Shown in pieces: positions 32,230-42,872 of a DNA stretch of 64,000 nucleotides. The DNA comes from Adiantum capillus-veneris (Eukaryota > Streptophyta > Polypodiopsida > Polypodiales > Pteridaceae). The translations under genes and the position numbers were made by a program. The stretch spans positions 86,461,529 to 86,525,528 of the forward strand of contig CM043959.1 of NCBI GenBank assembly GCA_014529385.2, in the 5' to 3' direction. The first letter of the stretch is position 1; every line of letters begins with the position of its first letter. The notes under the pieces are model-generated. The model saw nothing but the letters and a program-made list of their open reading frames with translations. It was not told the origin of the DNA and searched no databases.

Positions 32230-34478
32230 CTATTGCAAGACCTACACCAATGGTGAACATCCTTGTGCAAACTAGGCCATACATACCCCTCTTGCAAAAT
32301 CTTATGCAAGGTGATCTTTAGAGCAAAATGGCCACCACATGCGCCTTCGTGATTCTCTTCCAACACTCTGTAAAGCTCCTCCCGCCAAGGTACACGTCTC
32401 AACACGAGATCAGCCCCTTTCATGTATAAGACATCACCAATCAATTTGTACCTGTATGCTCTACGCACAAAGCCATACTTCTTAGACTTCTGAATCTCCT
32501 TTGGAATGATTCCTGTTAGCAAAAACTCCTCTTCTTGAGCCAAACTTTCCCGGCCATGATAAAGAGGTAAAGTGGTCCTCAACACAAATAGCTCCCCAAT
32601 CATGCCTTGAGCTGCTTCATGTGCCTCTCCATTTAGAGCACGTTCAATGTGTCTGATACTCCATGCTTCAAACTTTTTTAACAGGCCTTTAATTCTGAAG
32701 CACATTTCCTTCAATGAGGTGTTCTTGCTCTTCCACACACCCAACACTTGCTTCACCACTAACAAGGCATCACCTTTTATGCTCAACCTTCGAACCCCAT
32801 GCTTCAAACAAATGTGTAATCCGGCTTCCAATGTAGCATATTCAGCCTCATTGTTACTATGAGCATCCAATTTGAACCCTCTCTTGCATACTAGCTTCCC
32901 CTCTGGATCATAAAGTGCTATACCCCCTGAAGCTGCATCATGGCTCTTTCTGTATGAACCATCAAAAAACAACACATGTGCATTGCTGATCTGTGGCACT
33001 TCTTCAACTACCTTTCTCACCACCTCTTCCTTAACAATAAGGGGATTCTCCTTGTAGGTCAACAAATCAGCTAGGGTAGCCCTTGTACTATCTTCCACTA
33101 GAAAAGAGAACTCAAACTCTTGCAGCTCAATTACCCATTTCTTCACCACATTTGACATGTTAATACCATTAATTAACTGTGGCAAAAAGGCATAACTCGT
33201 CAAGAAAACAAAAGGCCGTGGTAGCAAGTAATGACGAAATCGTCGACAAGCAAATATTACACTGGCCATCACTAGCTCTACTTCCGATAACTTTCTCTCC
33301 GCTACCAACTTCACTCGGCTTGCACAATACACTGGCCTCATATAATGGCTGCCCTTCCCCTTTTGCAATAGCATGGCTCCAATGGCATCATCCCCTACTG
33401 ATGGATTTACATAAAAAACTTTCTCCCAATCAGGAGCCTGCATGGCTGACAACCCCCCTAACACCTCTTTCACCTCTTGAAACACTTCTTCACATTTGTC
33501 ATCCCATTGCAATGGATCATGCTTTGCCACTTGTTGTAATGGATAAAGAAGCTGCGAAGACAATGGAATAAACCGTGCCATGTACTTCACTTTGTGTATA
33601 AAGGTTGCCAATTGCTTCGTACTCATAGGTGATGGAAGAAGAATAATAGACTTCACCTTATCTGGATCAGCCTCAATGCCATTTTCTGACACCATATGGC
33701 CCAATAACTTCACCCTTGGCTGTGCTAGATGACATTTCTTTGGATTTAGTTGTCCTCCACATTCATCATATCGAGCCAATACCATCTGCAACTTCTCATG
33801 ATGCTCAGCCCTACTGCTATAGACACAGAAGTCGTCCATAAAAGCCTTAACACAACTACCAATGAATGGTTCCAGCACCCAATTTGCTCTTTCTTGATAG
33901 AAAGATGGTCCATTTGACAACCCAAACGGCAACACTGTGTAGCAATAGCAGCCCCATGGCGTAATAAAAGTTGTCTTTGTGCGGTCTTTAAGAGCAATCT
34001 TCAATTGAAAATAGCCTGAAAAACCATCACACACACTGTACCTCTCATAACCTGCCACTGAATCCAAGATCTGATCGATGAATGGAAGAGGATATGGGTT
34101 CTTCTTAGTGGCTGCGTTTAAGGGTTTAAAATCTACACAAATTCTCCACTTCCCATCCTTCTTTGGACTGACTACTACTGGACTCACCCATTCTGTGGTC
34201 TCCACTGGAACTATGAACCCTGCCTTCAATAACTTGTCCACCTCTACCCGCAAGGCTTCCATTTGCTCTTGACCCATCCTTCTTAGCCTTTGCCGCACTG
34301 GCTTAGCACCTTCATTCAGCTCTATATGCATCTCTTCACCCTTGAACCCTCTGATCTCTTCATATGAAGTAATGAACAAATCAGGAAAACTAGCCAGCAT
34401 ATGCAAATATATATCCTTCTCCATAGCTGAGAGGTCTCCACTAATCATTTGCGTCATTAATTCCTGCTTCTTTGACAA
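32230..34478 (-). pseudogene. Tat-like reverse transcriptase and dual RNase H of the young element
   Basis: The reverse transcriptase (about residues 60-240 of 758) has WRICVDFKPLN, LPFGLSNGPSFYQ and FMDDFCVYSS. Ty3-type RNase H and connection follow. An archaeal-type RNase H begins at VLFFDGSYRK, with E in NNEAEY and D in KGDALL. The last catalytic-type aspartate is changed: the motif reads GEAHEAAQ where the other Tat element has QEADALA. It ends in the integrase zinc region. The frame is separated by frameshifts from protease (near 34500) and from integrase core (near 32225). Confidence 0.87.
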
Positions 34479-36540
34479 CTCAACTTGGTTTGCATCAGCC
34501 CTTCAATCACTTCATAAGGCCCTTCACTTTCATCTTCAACTTCCTTCGCAAATGCGACTAAACCAATCTCCTGGATTTCTTTGTCCATCAAAAGAAATGC
34601 AACATCAACATCCTCATCACTGCTGGTAGTGTTATCACTATCCTCATCTGTCACCGTGGAAGAGTCTTCATCACTAGACTCATCCTCATCTTCATAAAGC
34701 TCCTCTAATCGTTTCCTTGTGTCCATATTATAAAGCTTCTTGGTACCTGTCTTTCCATAGAGGCTAATCGTACCATGTCGCCAATCTTGAACAGCTCCCA
34801 CTGCACGTAACCATGGTCTGCCCAGTATAATAGGATATGCTCCCAACCCTGCTGGCATCACATGAAAATCAACCACTGCCTTTGCATCATATGCCTCCAC
34901 TTCTAAGCTCTTTACAACACCCAAGCATTTTACTTTTTGATGGTTTGCCAATCTGATCCGAAAACCTGACACCCCTAGCCACTGTGAGACCCATCTTCTC
35001 AACGCATGAGTGTGTTATGACGCATATTTGGGCTCCGCCATCCACATAACCTTGTCCCAAATTTTTCCTTTTATGCCACACATCTACTATTGGACAAATG
35101 TCTGGTAGCTCGTCCATTGCCAACACCTTCACTGAACCTCTCTCTGGCTCTTTCTCCATTGGGTTAACCATCCTCTTCCACTGTCGCTTTAGCTTAGGCA
35201 CCATCTCTATAAGCTGGCCAAAAGTAACATCTGCCTTCCTGCTCGTCAGATCCTCCTTCAAGTCATAGCTTAATTGCCCATCCCCTAGTGGAAAATCTGA
35301 AACATGAAACTTTCGACGAGCTCTCCTTTTCCTCTTGGCCTTGACATCCTCGCCTTCATGGCTCTTTCCTTTCTTCTTACTAGGACCTGGGGCACTTCTT
35401 CCTTCCTTATCCTCTGTGGTCCTCTTCCCAATAGGCATCACTAATGTATCCTCTAGCTTTGATGCCTTCTCCAAGGTGACTACACTTAGCACTTTTGTCT
35501 TCCCTTTTTCCTCCTGGGTCAGTCCACTGGTTCCTTCGTCTCCCTTAATTTCGATGCCATAATCATTTGATCTAGTTAGCTCCTGTCTTGGCAATGGATA
35601 CATGTCTCCCCCCATCCTTGGTGGCTTATCACATTGCGGGCTGATGTGACCCAACTCTCCACAATTATAACATGTGGGCGTCTGCCTCCAAAACCTACTA
35701 TTACTTTGTCCAGCACCATTCCTAGGTCTTTCTTCACCTCCTGGCTGATTTGCAAACCGCCCTCGACCTCGATTATTTCCCACTTGACCTAGCATGTTTA
35801 GGCTGAGATTCTTTATCAGATCAACCACTTGCCTCATGTCTTGCCTTAGGCCATCATCTTGCACTGCTGTAGTGACCACTGCTGGCATAACCTGAGTAGT
35901 AACAGGAACCACTGGTTCATGATGAACCCCTGACATGCGCCCTTGTAAAGACTCTATAGGCTGAAATTCAGACCTCATTGGCAAAGACTCCACCCCTAAC
36001 TGGCTCATTTTCCTCAGCTTCCACTCTTTGTTCCTTGCTACCTCTAGTGCATCTTCATATGTCCTAGGCTTCTTTAGCTCTACTCTCCAACGTATATTCT
36101 CCCAAAGACCAGCCAAGAACCTGTCCTTCTTCATCATGTCAGGCGGGGGTACCTGTGGTGCTAAAGCCTTGCACATTCGCTCCCATGCCAATGAAAACTT
36201 ACGTATGTACGCATCTACTGGCTCACCTTCCTTTTGCACCAAAGCCTGTACTTCTTGCCACACTTTGTCAGGGTCTTCTATCTTCACAAACTCCACTTCC
36301 AATCCATGCCTTAGATTGTCCCAACTCAATCTTATAGGTGGATCAGCCATACGCAACTCCTCTTCAAATGCTTTGGACCAAGCTCGTGCATCACTCTTCA
36401 AACAAATTTGGAGAAGGCGTAACATTTGCGTAGGGTCATGAATCTGGTTGCTAATGCAGGCAACCTCCATCTTTTCCAAAAATTCTTCCACATCTTCATC
36501 ACTTCTTCCATGAAACTCGGGATAAGAGAAAGCCATGGCT
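34479..36540 (-). pseudogene. Tat-like Gag-protease of the young element
   Basis: Begins at MAFSYPEFHGRSDEDVEEF (about 36536). Capsid-like region RAWSKAFEEEL and KKDRFLAGLWENI; zinc knuckle CYNCGELGHISPQC (about 35635-35675). A basic KKKGKSHEGEDVKAKRKRR stretch is followed by the protease, YVDGGAQICVIT (DGG, as in the other Tat element). A frameshift near 34965 moves the rest of the protease (YPIILGRPWLRA) to a second frame, 35002-34457. An acidic linker leads to another frameshift near 34500. Gag and protease were evidently one frame here. Confidence 0.85.
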
Positions 36541-37579
36541 ACCCAAATTATGATGCTTTGAGAACCCCTTCGAACACACGTGCAAGAACCCAAAACTTTT
36601 CACTTCCCAATCCCTAGAAACTTCAATGGAGCTCAACTTTAGATAAGGACAAACACATGCACATCAAATGAGTTTTCATAGTTGATCATCGGAATGACAA
36701 CAGGCAAAGGACATTCCAGGATCTCTCTCAATCTTCTTGGCCCAAACATAAAGACTATGCGCTGCTGGAAAAAGATCTTCCTAGACACATGAACATTAAT
36801 CTGAATTCTTTGCGTTAAATGAAAAGGAGTGAACTGAGGGCCATTTTGATCATCCATTAAAGCCAACCATGAAGCTCCCAAGAAGGCACACCTGACTCAA
36901 CCTCTGATTTTGCCAAAATTTCAGCAGCATAACAGCATAAATGGCTCAAAATACCAAAAAACCAGCCATCATAACTTGGGAAAATTTCGACAGAGTTTCC
37001 CCAGAAGTAGAGCAGTAGGAACCCAAAATATAGACTGTCTATGTATGCATAAACTGTCAACAATAGAACCCGAGCATCAAGTACGACTCACTAGTACATA
37101 GCCTATGGCGAGGTCACGAAAAGGGTGCTCCAGCTACCTGTATCACCGAAAGGATCTCCACATTTGAGAATCCCCCAGCTCAATAAAAACCTCACGCTAT
37201 CGACCCTCACACGAAAGCTAATGCAAATCGCGTATAGTCAAGTCTCAGAAATGACTATCTTCCAAACCAAATCTCAAAAATGGCTGGGACTGCCAAATAA
37301 AACCATATATGGCTCCACAAAGGCGTACAATGGCAGTTTCCACAAGTAACGTACAATCCAACAGACAATGCGCTCAAATAGGCGCCAAGTGATGCATTCC
37401 CACAACAACTGCAAGTGACATCACTGTACTCCAGCTACCTGTACCTGTGTGAATCACCTGTACCTGTAACCTGTAACCTGTAACCTGTAACCTGTAATCC
37501 CGAAGCTCGAAGCTCGAAGCTCGAAGCTCGAAGCTCGAAGCTCGAAGCTCGAAGCTCGAAGCAGAAGGTACTCGAAGAA
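36541..37579 (-). other. Leader of the young Tat-like element
   Basis: About 1 kb between primer-binding site and Gag, without a recognisable gene. Part of it (near 37136-37205) resembles the copia leader at 18470-18540, sharing a block about calling CTGTATCACTGAAAGGATCT-like sequence and TTGAGAATCCCCCAGCTCAA. Two heptamer arrays lie next to the primer-binding site. Confidence 0.6.
37463..37562 (+). repeat. Two heptamer arrays beside the primer-binding site
   Basis: Five copies of CCTGTAA (37463-37497), then about nine copies of CGAAGCT (37501-37562). They sit 17 bp from the primer-binding site in the element leader. Neither is the plant telomere repeat. Confidence 0.95.
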
Positions 37580-37599
37580 GATCCTCCGTGGGGGCACCA
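37580..37599 (-). other. Primer-binding site of the young Tat-like element
   Basis: Identical over 20 nt to 7841-7860, minus strand starting TGGTGCCCCC, six bases from the LTR end. Confidence 0.65.
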
Positions 37600-37605
37600 A
37601 AAGAA

Positions 37606-38748
37606 TGTGAGCGGGATGAAAACACACACAGCGCCTCTATAACGACCCGTCACACACTCTTGGGAAGATACACACACACACTATGTGGCACCACTCGGCT
37701 TAGACAACACACCTGGCCGAGACAGGGAACACACCTCTGGAGTGAGAGGAGAGAGACTATCCACTTGCCCACTCCACACAGACACACACACACACACACA
37801 CACCCAAAAAACTCAGCTCAAAAGAGGAGAATTTCTGATGTTTAGATACAATTGAGCTTGGGCCAACACCAATGGGGCAAATAGCTCACACACTATGGGT
37901 GAAAGAAGCCAGATACAATCACAAACTGGAGCAGAAACTTCGCTCATAGGAGGAACTTACACAGAAAAACAGCAGAAAAAGAGTGAGGAATTTGGCAAAA
38001 TGGACAGCGCCATCGCGTCCGGAACGGCCCAAAACCCCAGTCTACAATGTCAAAGTGCTCAAATCCGACCTCGGATGAGCAGTTTACGGCCAAAACAGGC
38101 TCCAAAATGGGCAAAAACACACCTGCGGCTGTTCCTCCTCTCTTCTCCACGTTTTTTCTGGTCTTCTCTCTCTTTTTTCAGTTCCCACACTTAGCTTTAT
38201 TAGTTGGGCACCCTTGGCCTTTTAGATGACCTCAAACGGACCCCGAACAGGCCAAAAACTGACCTCGCAGTGCATAGTTGTCACCTTTTTGCATCATTCG
38301 CACACCTGGCACTCAGCTTTTTTCCAATAATGCATCTCGCCACCACGTGAAGTGGCCCCAAAAAGTGGTCCTAATGATGACCTTTCTGCATAACTCTCAC
38401 AAGAAAACACCCACGTTGTGTCCGTCCTCATCTGCGTGCAAATATTGACCTCGTTCGCCCTCCTGACGCCACTAGATGCCATCTGACGCACCTGCTGACC
38501 TCACGTCGTCGGCCCGCGGATAGCTTCCTCGAGAAGTTTTACGTGCTACCAACTCCTCCTTATTGTAGAAAAAACACACTGGTACTGGTAATAGTGAAAA
38601 TCGATGCACTATGTACATGTTGTCCTACCTGTACACATGTGGGCCCCACGTAACCACCTGGCTCTGGAAAATGGGCAATACTTTATTTGATGCACCATGC
38701 ATGGGTATGTACATATGCGTAATCCCTTGCTCCAAAAAACTCCTGACA
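37606..38748 (-). repeat. 5' LTR of young Tat-like Ty3 element
   Basis: 1143 bp and nearly identical to 30009-31157, which marks a recent insertion. The (CA)n at about 37781-37803 is shorter than in the partner LTR. Confidence 0.92.
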
Positions 38749-39228
38749 CCGTATTCTCTCTATTGTGGCTCTTGACGTACCTGCTTGAACTTCATGCAAG
38801 TGATGACCTATGTGAATCATCATTCTTGTAAGCTTTGGATCTGAGGGCAAAATGTAGTACACTTTACAAGAACAAGGACTCTCATAGAAAACAACTTTTT
38901 TGCAATAATGACAAGTGATACGTAGGTTTTCGTCTTCACATAGAAGCCCTTTGCTTACTTGCTTATCCAAGTAACCATGAAAGAAGGATACATTGAACTT
39001 GGTGTTGTTCAAATAATACGGGCAAAGAACTCTATGACGAACTAATGAGCCCAAGCAATAACTAAGCCTAACAATACAATTTATGGACATGTTAGTTTTA
39101 TGCGGCCTAGTCCAAAGATGACCATCAAATTTTTGCTCCATCCCTTCCATCCTCTTACAACCTTCTTCAACGGGGGGTAGCTCAAAGGAAATGTCACCAT
39201 CATAAACTTGTGGATGTTTCTTTTGTAG
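38749..39228 (-). CDS. MULE/SWIM gene, N-terminal exon part
   Basis: Coding on the minus strand up to the LTR edge. It carries a Cys/His-rich module: CHYCKKVVFYESPCSCKVYY then MIHIGHHLHEV. This spacing is reminiscent of FLYWCH or WRKY-like zinc modules found at the N-terminus of MULE-derived proteins. It ends in TSRATIERI, whose frame continues at 30008 after removal of the element. The upstream limit is uncertain. The frame stays open to about 39260 on the minus strand, where an in-frame TAA lies, and there it overlaps the first plus-strand exon of the neighbouring gene. I see no clear start codon. Confidence 0.6.
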
Positions 39229-39334
39229 AGCACTCTGAGGATGAAAAATATCATGTGCAAGTTCGTTGTGAATTTATTGAGATAGATAAAAAGAAGGAAG
39301 CAGAGTTGATTTTGAGTCTTGATACAACAAACGA
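39229..39334 (+). CDS. Methyltransferase-like gene, first visible exon
   Basis: Acceptor TTTTGTAG at 39221-39228, donor GT at 39335. Frame: EHSEDEKYHVQVRCEFIEID and onward to DTTNE. It joins in phase to the exon at 39420. Because it begins with an acceptor and the DNA upstream codes on the other strand, the 5' part of this gene is missing or displaced. Confidence 0.55.
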
Positions 39335-39419
39335 GTAAGAATTATATGGATTATTGTTGTTCAATTCTCTGGTTGTAATGTGCTTTTTCATTTGATTATC
39401 CTTCAACTCTTGCTTTTAG

Positions 39420-39633
39420 AATCTCGCGGGCTACAGCTCCACCCAACTTGGCACATGAAGTATTTATGTTTCAGAAGTTTGGTATAGAAAATAAGTCGAG
39501 CATAATGGAATATCTCACTCCTGAGCAGAGATCTTGGATGGAGGTTGAGCTTAAATTGGAGGCAAGACATAACCAAGGGATTGTGCCATGGTACTCAACG
39601 CCATGCATTTTGATTGCTCAGCTTGTTTGGAAG
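39420..39633 (+). CDS. Methyltransferase-like gene, exon 2
   Basis: Acceptor TTTTAG, donor GTATGT. The protein includes PPNLAHEVFMFQKFGIEN and PEQRSWMEVELKLEARHN. The end is phase 0, whereas the next recognisable exon (40335) needs one extra base. Either an exon in the repeat-filled intron is missed or one base has been lost. Confidence 0.6.
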
Positions 39634-39854
39634 GTATGTCATGATGCTCAACTTGTTTGGGATAATAAATACATTTCTTTAAAAAATTTAAATTGCAAGT
39701 ACTTTGAGAATGAGTATGTCTTCAACTACTTTACTTTGAAGGTGCCTTAGTTGAAGGTTACAAGATATGCATGACTCCATGTTTTCAAATAAGCCTTTAA
39801 TTTTCATGTGGGAAGTCTATTCAAATTATGGATTGGGTTACGATTTGTATAATT

Positions 39855-40300
39855 CCCTAAATTCCCACGTGGGAAGCCTTTGCAGAGGTGGCAAGTTATG
39901 GATGGAATTTTGGCTTGAAATATTCTTTGAATTCCCATGTGGGAAGCCTTTGCAGAGGTAGCAAGTTATGGATGGCATTTTGGCTTGAAATATGCCTTGA
40001 ATTCCCATGTGGGAAGCCTTTGCAGAGGTGGCAAGTTATGGGTGAATTTTGGCTTGAAATATGCCTTGAATTCCCATGTGGGAAGCCTTTGCAGAGGTGG
40101 CAAGTTATGGGTGAATTTTGGCTTGAAATATTCCTTGAATTCTCATGTGGGAAGCCTTTGCATAGGTGGCAAGTTATGGATGAATTTTGACTTGAAATAT
40201 GCCTTGAATTCCCATGTGGGAAGCTTTTGCGGCGGTGGCAAGATATGGAGGGAGTGATGGTTTGAAATATACCTTGAATTCTTGCATGGGAAGCTTATGT
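39855..40300 (+). repeat. Tandem 69-70 bp repeats in an intron
   Basis: About six and a half units beginning at each ATTCCCATGTGGGAAGCC (39861, 39931, 40001, 40070, 40139, 40208). Each contains the palindrome-like CCCATGTGGG. Because 69 is divisible by three they give long open frames, but splice signals on both sides place them in an intron. Confidence 0.92.
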
Positions 40301-40334
40301 GCAGTCATGGATTTGTTTGTGTTGTGTTGCTAAG

Positions 40335-40650
40335 GGCTCATGAAAACATTGCCAAATAATTGGTTTGCTTTGAAGGGGAGATGGGAGTCCTTTTTGGCTG
40401 ATGAAAAGAGAAGGCTTAGAACTTTAGGTCTTCTTGGGGAGGATTTAAAAAAGAAGATGAATGAAGCTTTAAAGAAGGAAGAAGAAAAAATGAGGGATAG
40501 CGGATATAAGTACCTTTCTATTGCAAATCCTGCACATGGTGAAGAGTTTTTTACTATGCTATTTGACAAGGATTGGCATGACAAAACAATGGTAGGGATC
40601 ACTCGTGATAAATTATACAGCTTGTGCGCCGCAAAGATCACAATAGAGAG
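40335..40650 (+). CDS. Methyltransferase-like gene, exon 3
   Basis: Acceptor TTGCTAAG, donor GTATGT. Highly charged and probably helical: KKKMNEALKKEEEKMRDSG. It includes PAHGEEFFTMLFDKDWHDKT. The downstream junction keeps phase. Confidence 0.65.
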
Positions 40651-40745
40651 GTATGTTTTATTTCATCTTAAACTTTGATTTATTATTTTTATGTGCAATG
40701 TAATTAGTAACATTAATTTTTGGATCAACGATTGTAATTCAATAG

Positions 40746-41066
40746 ACGCAAAGAACTTCTTCACATGATGATTTTGACCAAAGTTAAGGACTCCAAAGGA
40801 GGTCATTTTGCAGACTATAAGAAACTTAGAGCTTACATGAGGCAAGAGACCTATTGGCAGGGAATGTCTGGTGAAGCTACAATTATTATTGCTAAGTTTG
40901 AGGTGGAGGGTCCTTTGTTGCCAAAAACATTTGAGGCCTTCTTTAAGGCATCTAGGAAGACACATGTTTCATTGGCTTATACTCATGTTATGGCAAACAT
41001 GAAGAGTGCTTCAGATTATGTCTCTTTACCCGAAGTGATGCATGCAAGCAAACGTCTTGTGTACAG
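40746..41066 (+). CDS. Methyltransferase-like gene, exon 4
   Basis: AG and GT borders, in phase on both sides. It includes GGHFADYKKLRAYMRQETYW and EVEGPLLPKTFEAFFKASRK. No domain name can be given. Confidence 0.65.
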
Positions 41067-41146
41067 GTATTGGATTTCTTGAATACTAATTTTGTTTCAT
41101 GATGATGTATTTTATTGTCTCATTTTTATATTGAATTTTCATTTAG

Positions 41147-41352
41147 ATGGCTATTGAATTGTATGCGGCTAAAGATGATAGAGTCTATGCCAGAGGATGT
41201 ACAAGAATGGTTAGATAAAGAGGACAAGAATACTATGTTCTCGTCAACACTCTTGGAAAAGGGTATTACACCTTGGGAGTGCTCTCACTGTCCATGGTGG
41301 TTGGAGTATCCCCTAGGTGTTATCCCAAAGAGCGAGCAAGAGATTCATGCTC
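41147..41352 (+). CDS. Methyltransferase-like gene, exon 5
   Basis: AG and GTAAGT borders, in phase. Encodes SMPEDVQEWLDKEDKNTMFS and PWECSHCPWWLEYPLGVIP. The single CSHC pair might help bind a metal, but no full finger is seen. Confidence 0.68.
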
Positions 41353-41446
41353 GTAAGTGAACTACAATCTCTTGTATGAAGTACTATATTTTAGTTAAAA
41401 TAGAATTTCGTTGATCTTTTTTTTTTGTGAACTTTTGTATGGAAAG

Positions 41447-41722
41447 GTTTTTTGGAAGAGAGTCCCATCTCTAATGACGGTGTAATCTCACCCCAAGCTA
41501 CATACATTGAGCCATCCACCAAGCCACCCTCACGTGCAAGAAAAGGTAAAAAAAGTATAGAAAAAACCCCCCAATGTGTGCCTGTAGATGTTGATGTTGA
41601 GGAGGAGAGCTTTCCAACTTCTCTTCTACCAAAAAGATCCACCTTAGCATCAAAGTCTTGCTTCTCCGAGACTATTATGAGTCGTTCTCTAAATGAGCGG
41701 ATGCCAACAAAACGTACCACAG
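41447..41722 (+). CDS. Methyltransferase-like gene, exon 6 (linker)
   Basis: AG and GT borders, in phase. A low-complexity linker rich in Ser, Pro and Lys (STKPPSRARKGKKSIEKTP), likely disordered and possibly nuclear-targeting. Confidence 0.62.
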
Positions 41723-41859
41723 GTAGACGTTCTTTGCTTGTTTATTTGCTTTTTATTACTCTAATTAATTATTACTTGCGTTAACCATTGACATGTCCTA
41801 TGGTTTTCTAAGCATTCTTTGAGATTCTAAGCAATTGAAAATTGCATTTTCATGTTTAG

Positions 41860-41932
41860 GAGAGGAGTTTATTACATGTGTGGATGCTTTGTTATTGGAT
41901 GTGGAAGCAATTGATGACCTAGCATGGCATAG
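41860..41932 (+). CDS. Methyltransferase-like gene, exon 7
   Basis: A short exon with AG and GTAAGA borders, in phase on both sides. Reads EEFITCVDALLLDVEAIDD. Confidence 0.62.
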
Positions 41933-42007
41933 GTAAGACTTACATATTTCTCTAAAAAGTTATATTACCATAATGTACTCTTATCATAATCATTTGTTTT
42001 GTGTTAG

Positions 42008-42153
42008 TATTGAAATGTGGTTCAAGAAAACACCAATCTATGATGGGCGCGAGTATGCATTGAAGGGGGAAATCTCCCAATATGTGGCAAGATTGATCTT
42101 TGCAGACTTCCCTACGTCCATGTTAGTTGATGGTATTCACAATCACACTATAG
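42008..42153 (+). CDS. Methyltransferase-like gene, exon 8 with motif IV-like ADFPTS
   Basis: AG and GT borders, in phase. It reads KTPIYDGREYALKGEISQYV and RLIFADFPTSMLVDG. By position, ADFPTS could correspond to the catalytic (D/S)PP(Y/W) loop of amino-methyltransferases, but it does not match that consensus, so catalytic ability is doubtful. Confidence 0.6.
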
Positions 42154-42247
42154 GTGAACTTTTTTTATGTCATTTGGGAGGCTTCGTGCTCGTTATAGAA
42201 TGCATATATGTTATGATGTAATTTTTCATTTTAACTTGCTTGTGTAG

Positions 42248-42477
42248 GTAATGTAAAAGTTGTTCCTGAGTGGAACCACTTTTCCACTGCCTTGGCAACT
42301 GGTGTCATGGAGATTGCTGATGTTCACTTGGCAGACGAGGGTTTCTTGGTGACTTTGTCTCTTGCACAACATTTGGGAGATCTTGTCATGCAAGCTAATA
42401 GATTTAGTTTGCAGCTCCATCGCTCGTGGACTTTGATGTGTGATGGGGGATATTTACACCCAGAGACTGGTGAGCAG
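42248..42477 (+). CDS. Methyltransferase-like gene, exon 9
   Basis: AG and GT borders, in phase. VEIADVHLADEGFLVTL-like reading (MEIADVHLADEGFLVTLSLA) followed by MQANRFSLQLHRSWTL resembles the strand-helix-strand run after the catalytic loop of beta-class DNA methyltransferases. Confidence 0.62.
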
Positions 42478-42558
42478 GTGAGGTTGCCTTCTCTATCTAA
42501 AGCTTGCGTATGAATTTAGAGTTCTTCTTATTAAGTGATTTGTTCTCTCCTTTCACAG

Positions 42559-42773
42559 GTGATGGATCTCACTCTTGGTCTATTTTATCGTAAGAATGCT
42601 CAAAGCATTACACCTCATTATGATAGAAAGGCTGGGGAGGATGTTTCTCCTGAGTTCTTTCCGGCCTCAAGAAGCTACCTCACAGAGTCTCCTCCTCGTT
42701 CATGTAATGATTATACAAGTTTAGCTGGAGATTTGATTCGAGGGGGAGCAGAGCGTACTTAGACTTTTTACAG
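42559..42773 (+). pseudogene. Methyltransferase-like gene, exon 10 with in-frame TAG
   Basis: AG and GT borders, in phase. DLTLGLFYRKNAQSITPHYD, then an acidic and Ser-rich stretch. A TAG at 42760-42762, 12 bases before the donor, would end translation before the last exon. No alternative donor before the stop keeps the downstream frame. Confidence 0.62.
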
Positions 42774-42872
42774 GTAACTTTCTAGCCATGAACTCTTGTG
42801 AATCAGGACACACATCTTGATAGTTCTATGCAATCTCTTGTCGTTAAACTTTGATTATTATGTTTAACACAG

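Noticed and set aside
37463-37497. Possible telomere-type repeat (TTACAGG on the minus strand)
   Set aside because: It is not the plant TTTAGGG repeat, has only five units and lies inside a retroelement leader.
39888-40257. Two open frames with a 23-residue repeat
   Set aside because: They follow from a repeat unit of 69 bp inside an intron. Splice borders of the gene skip them.
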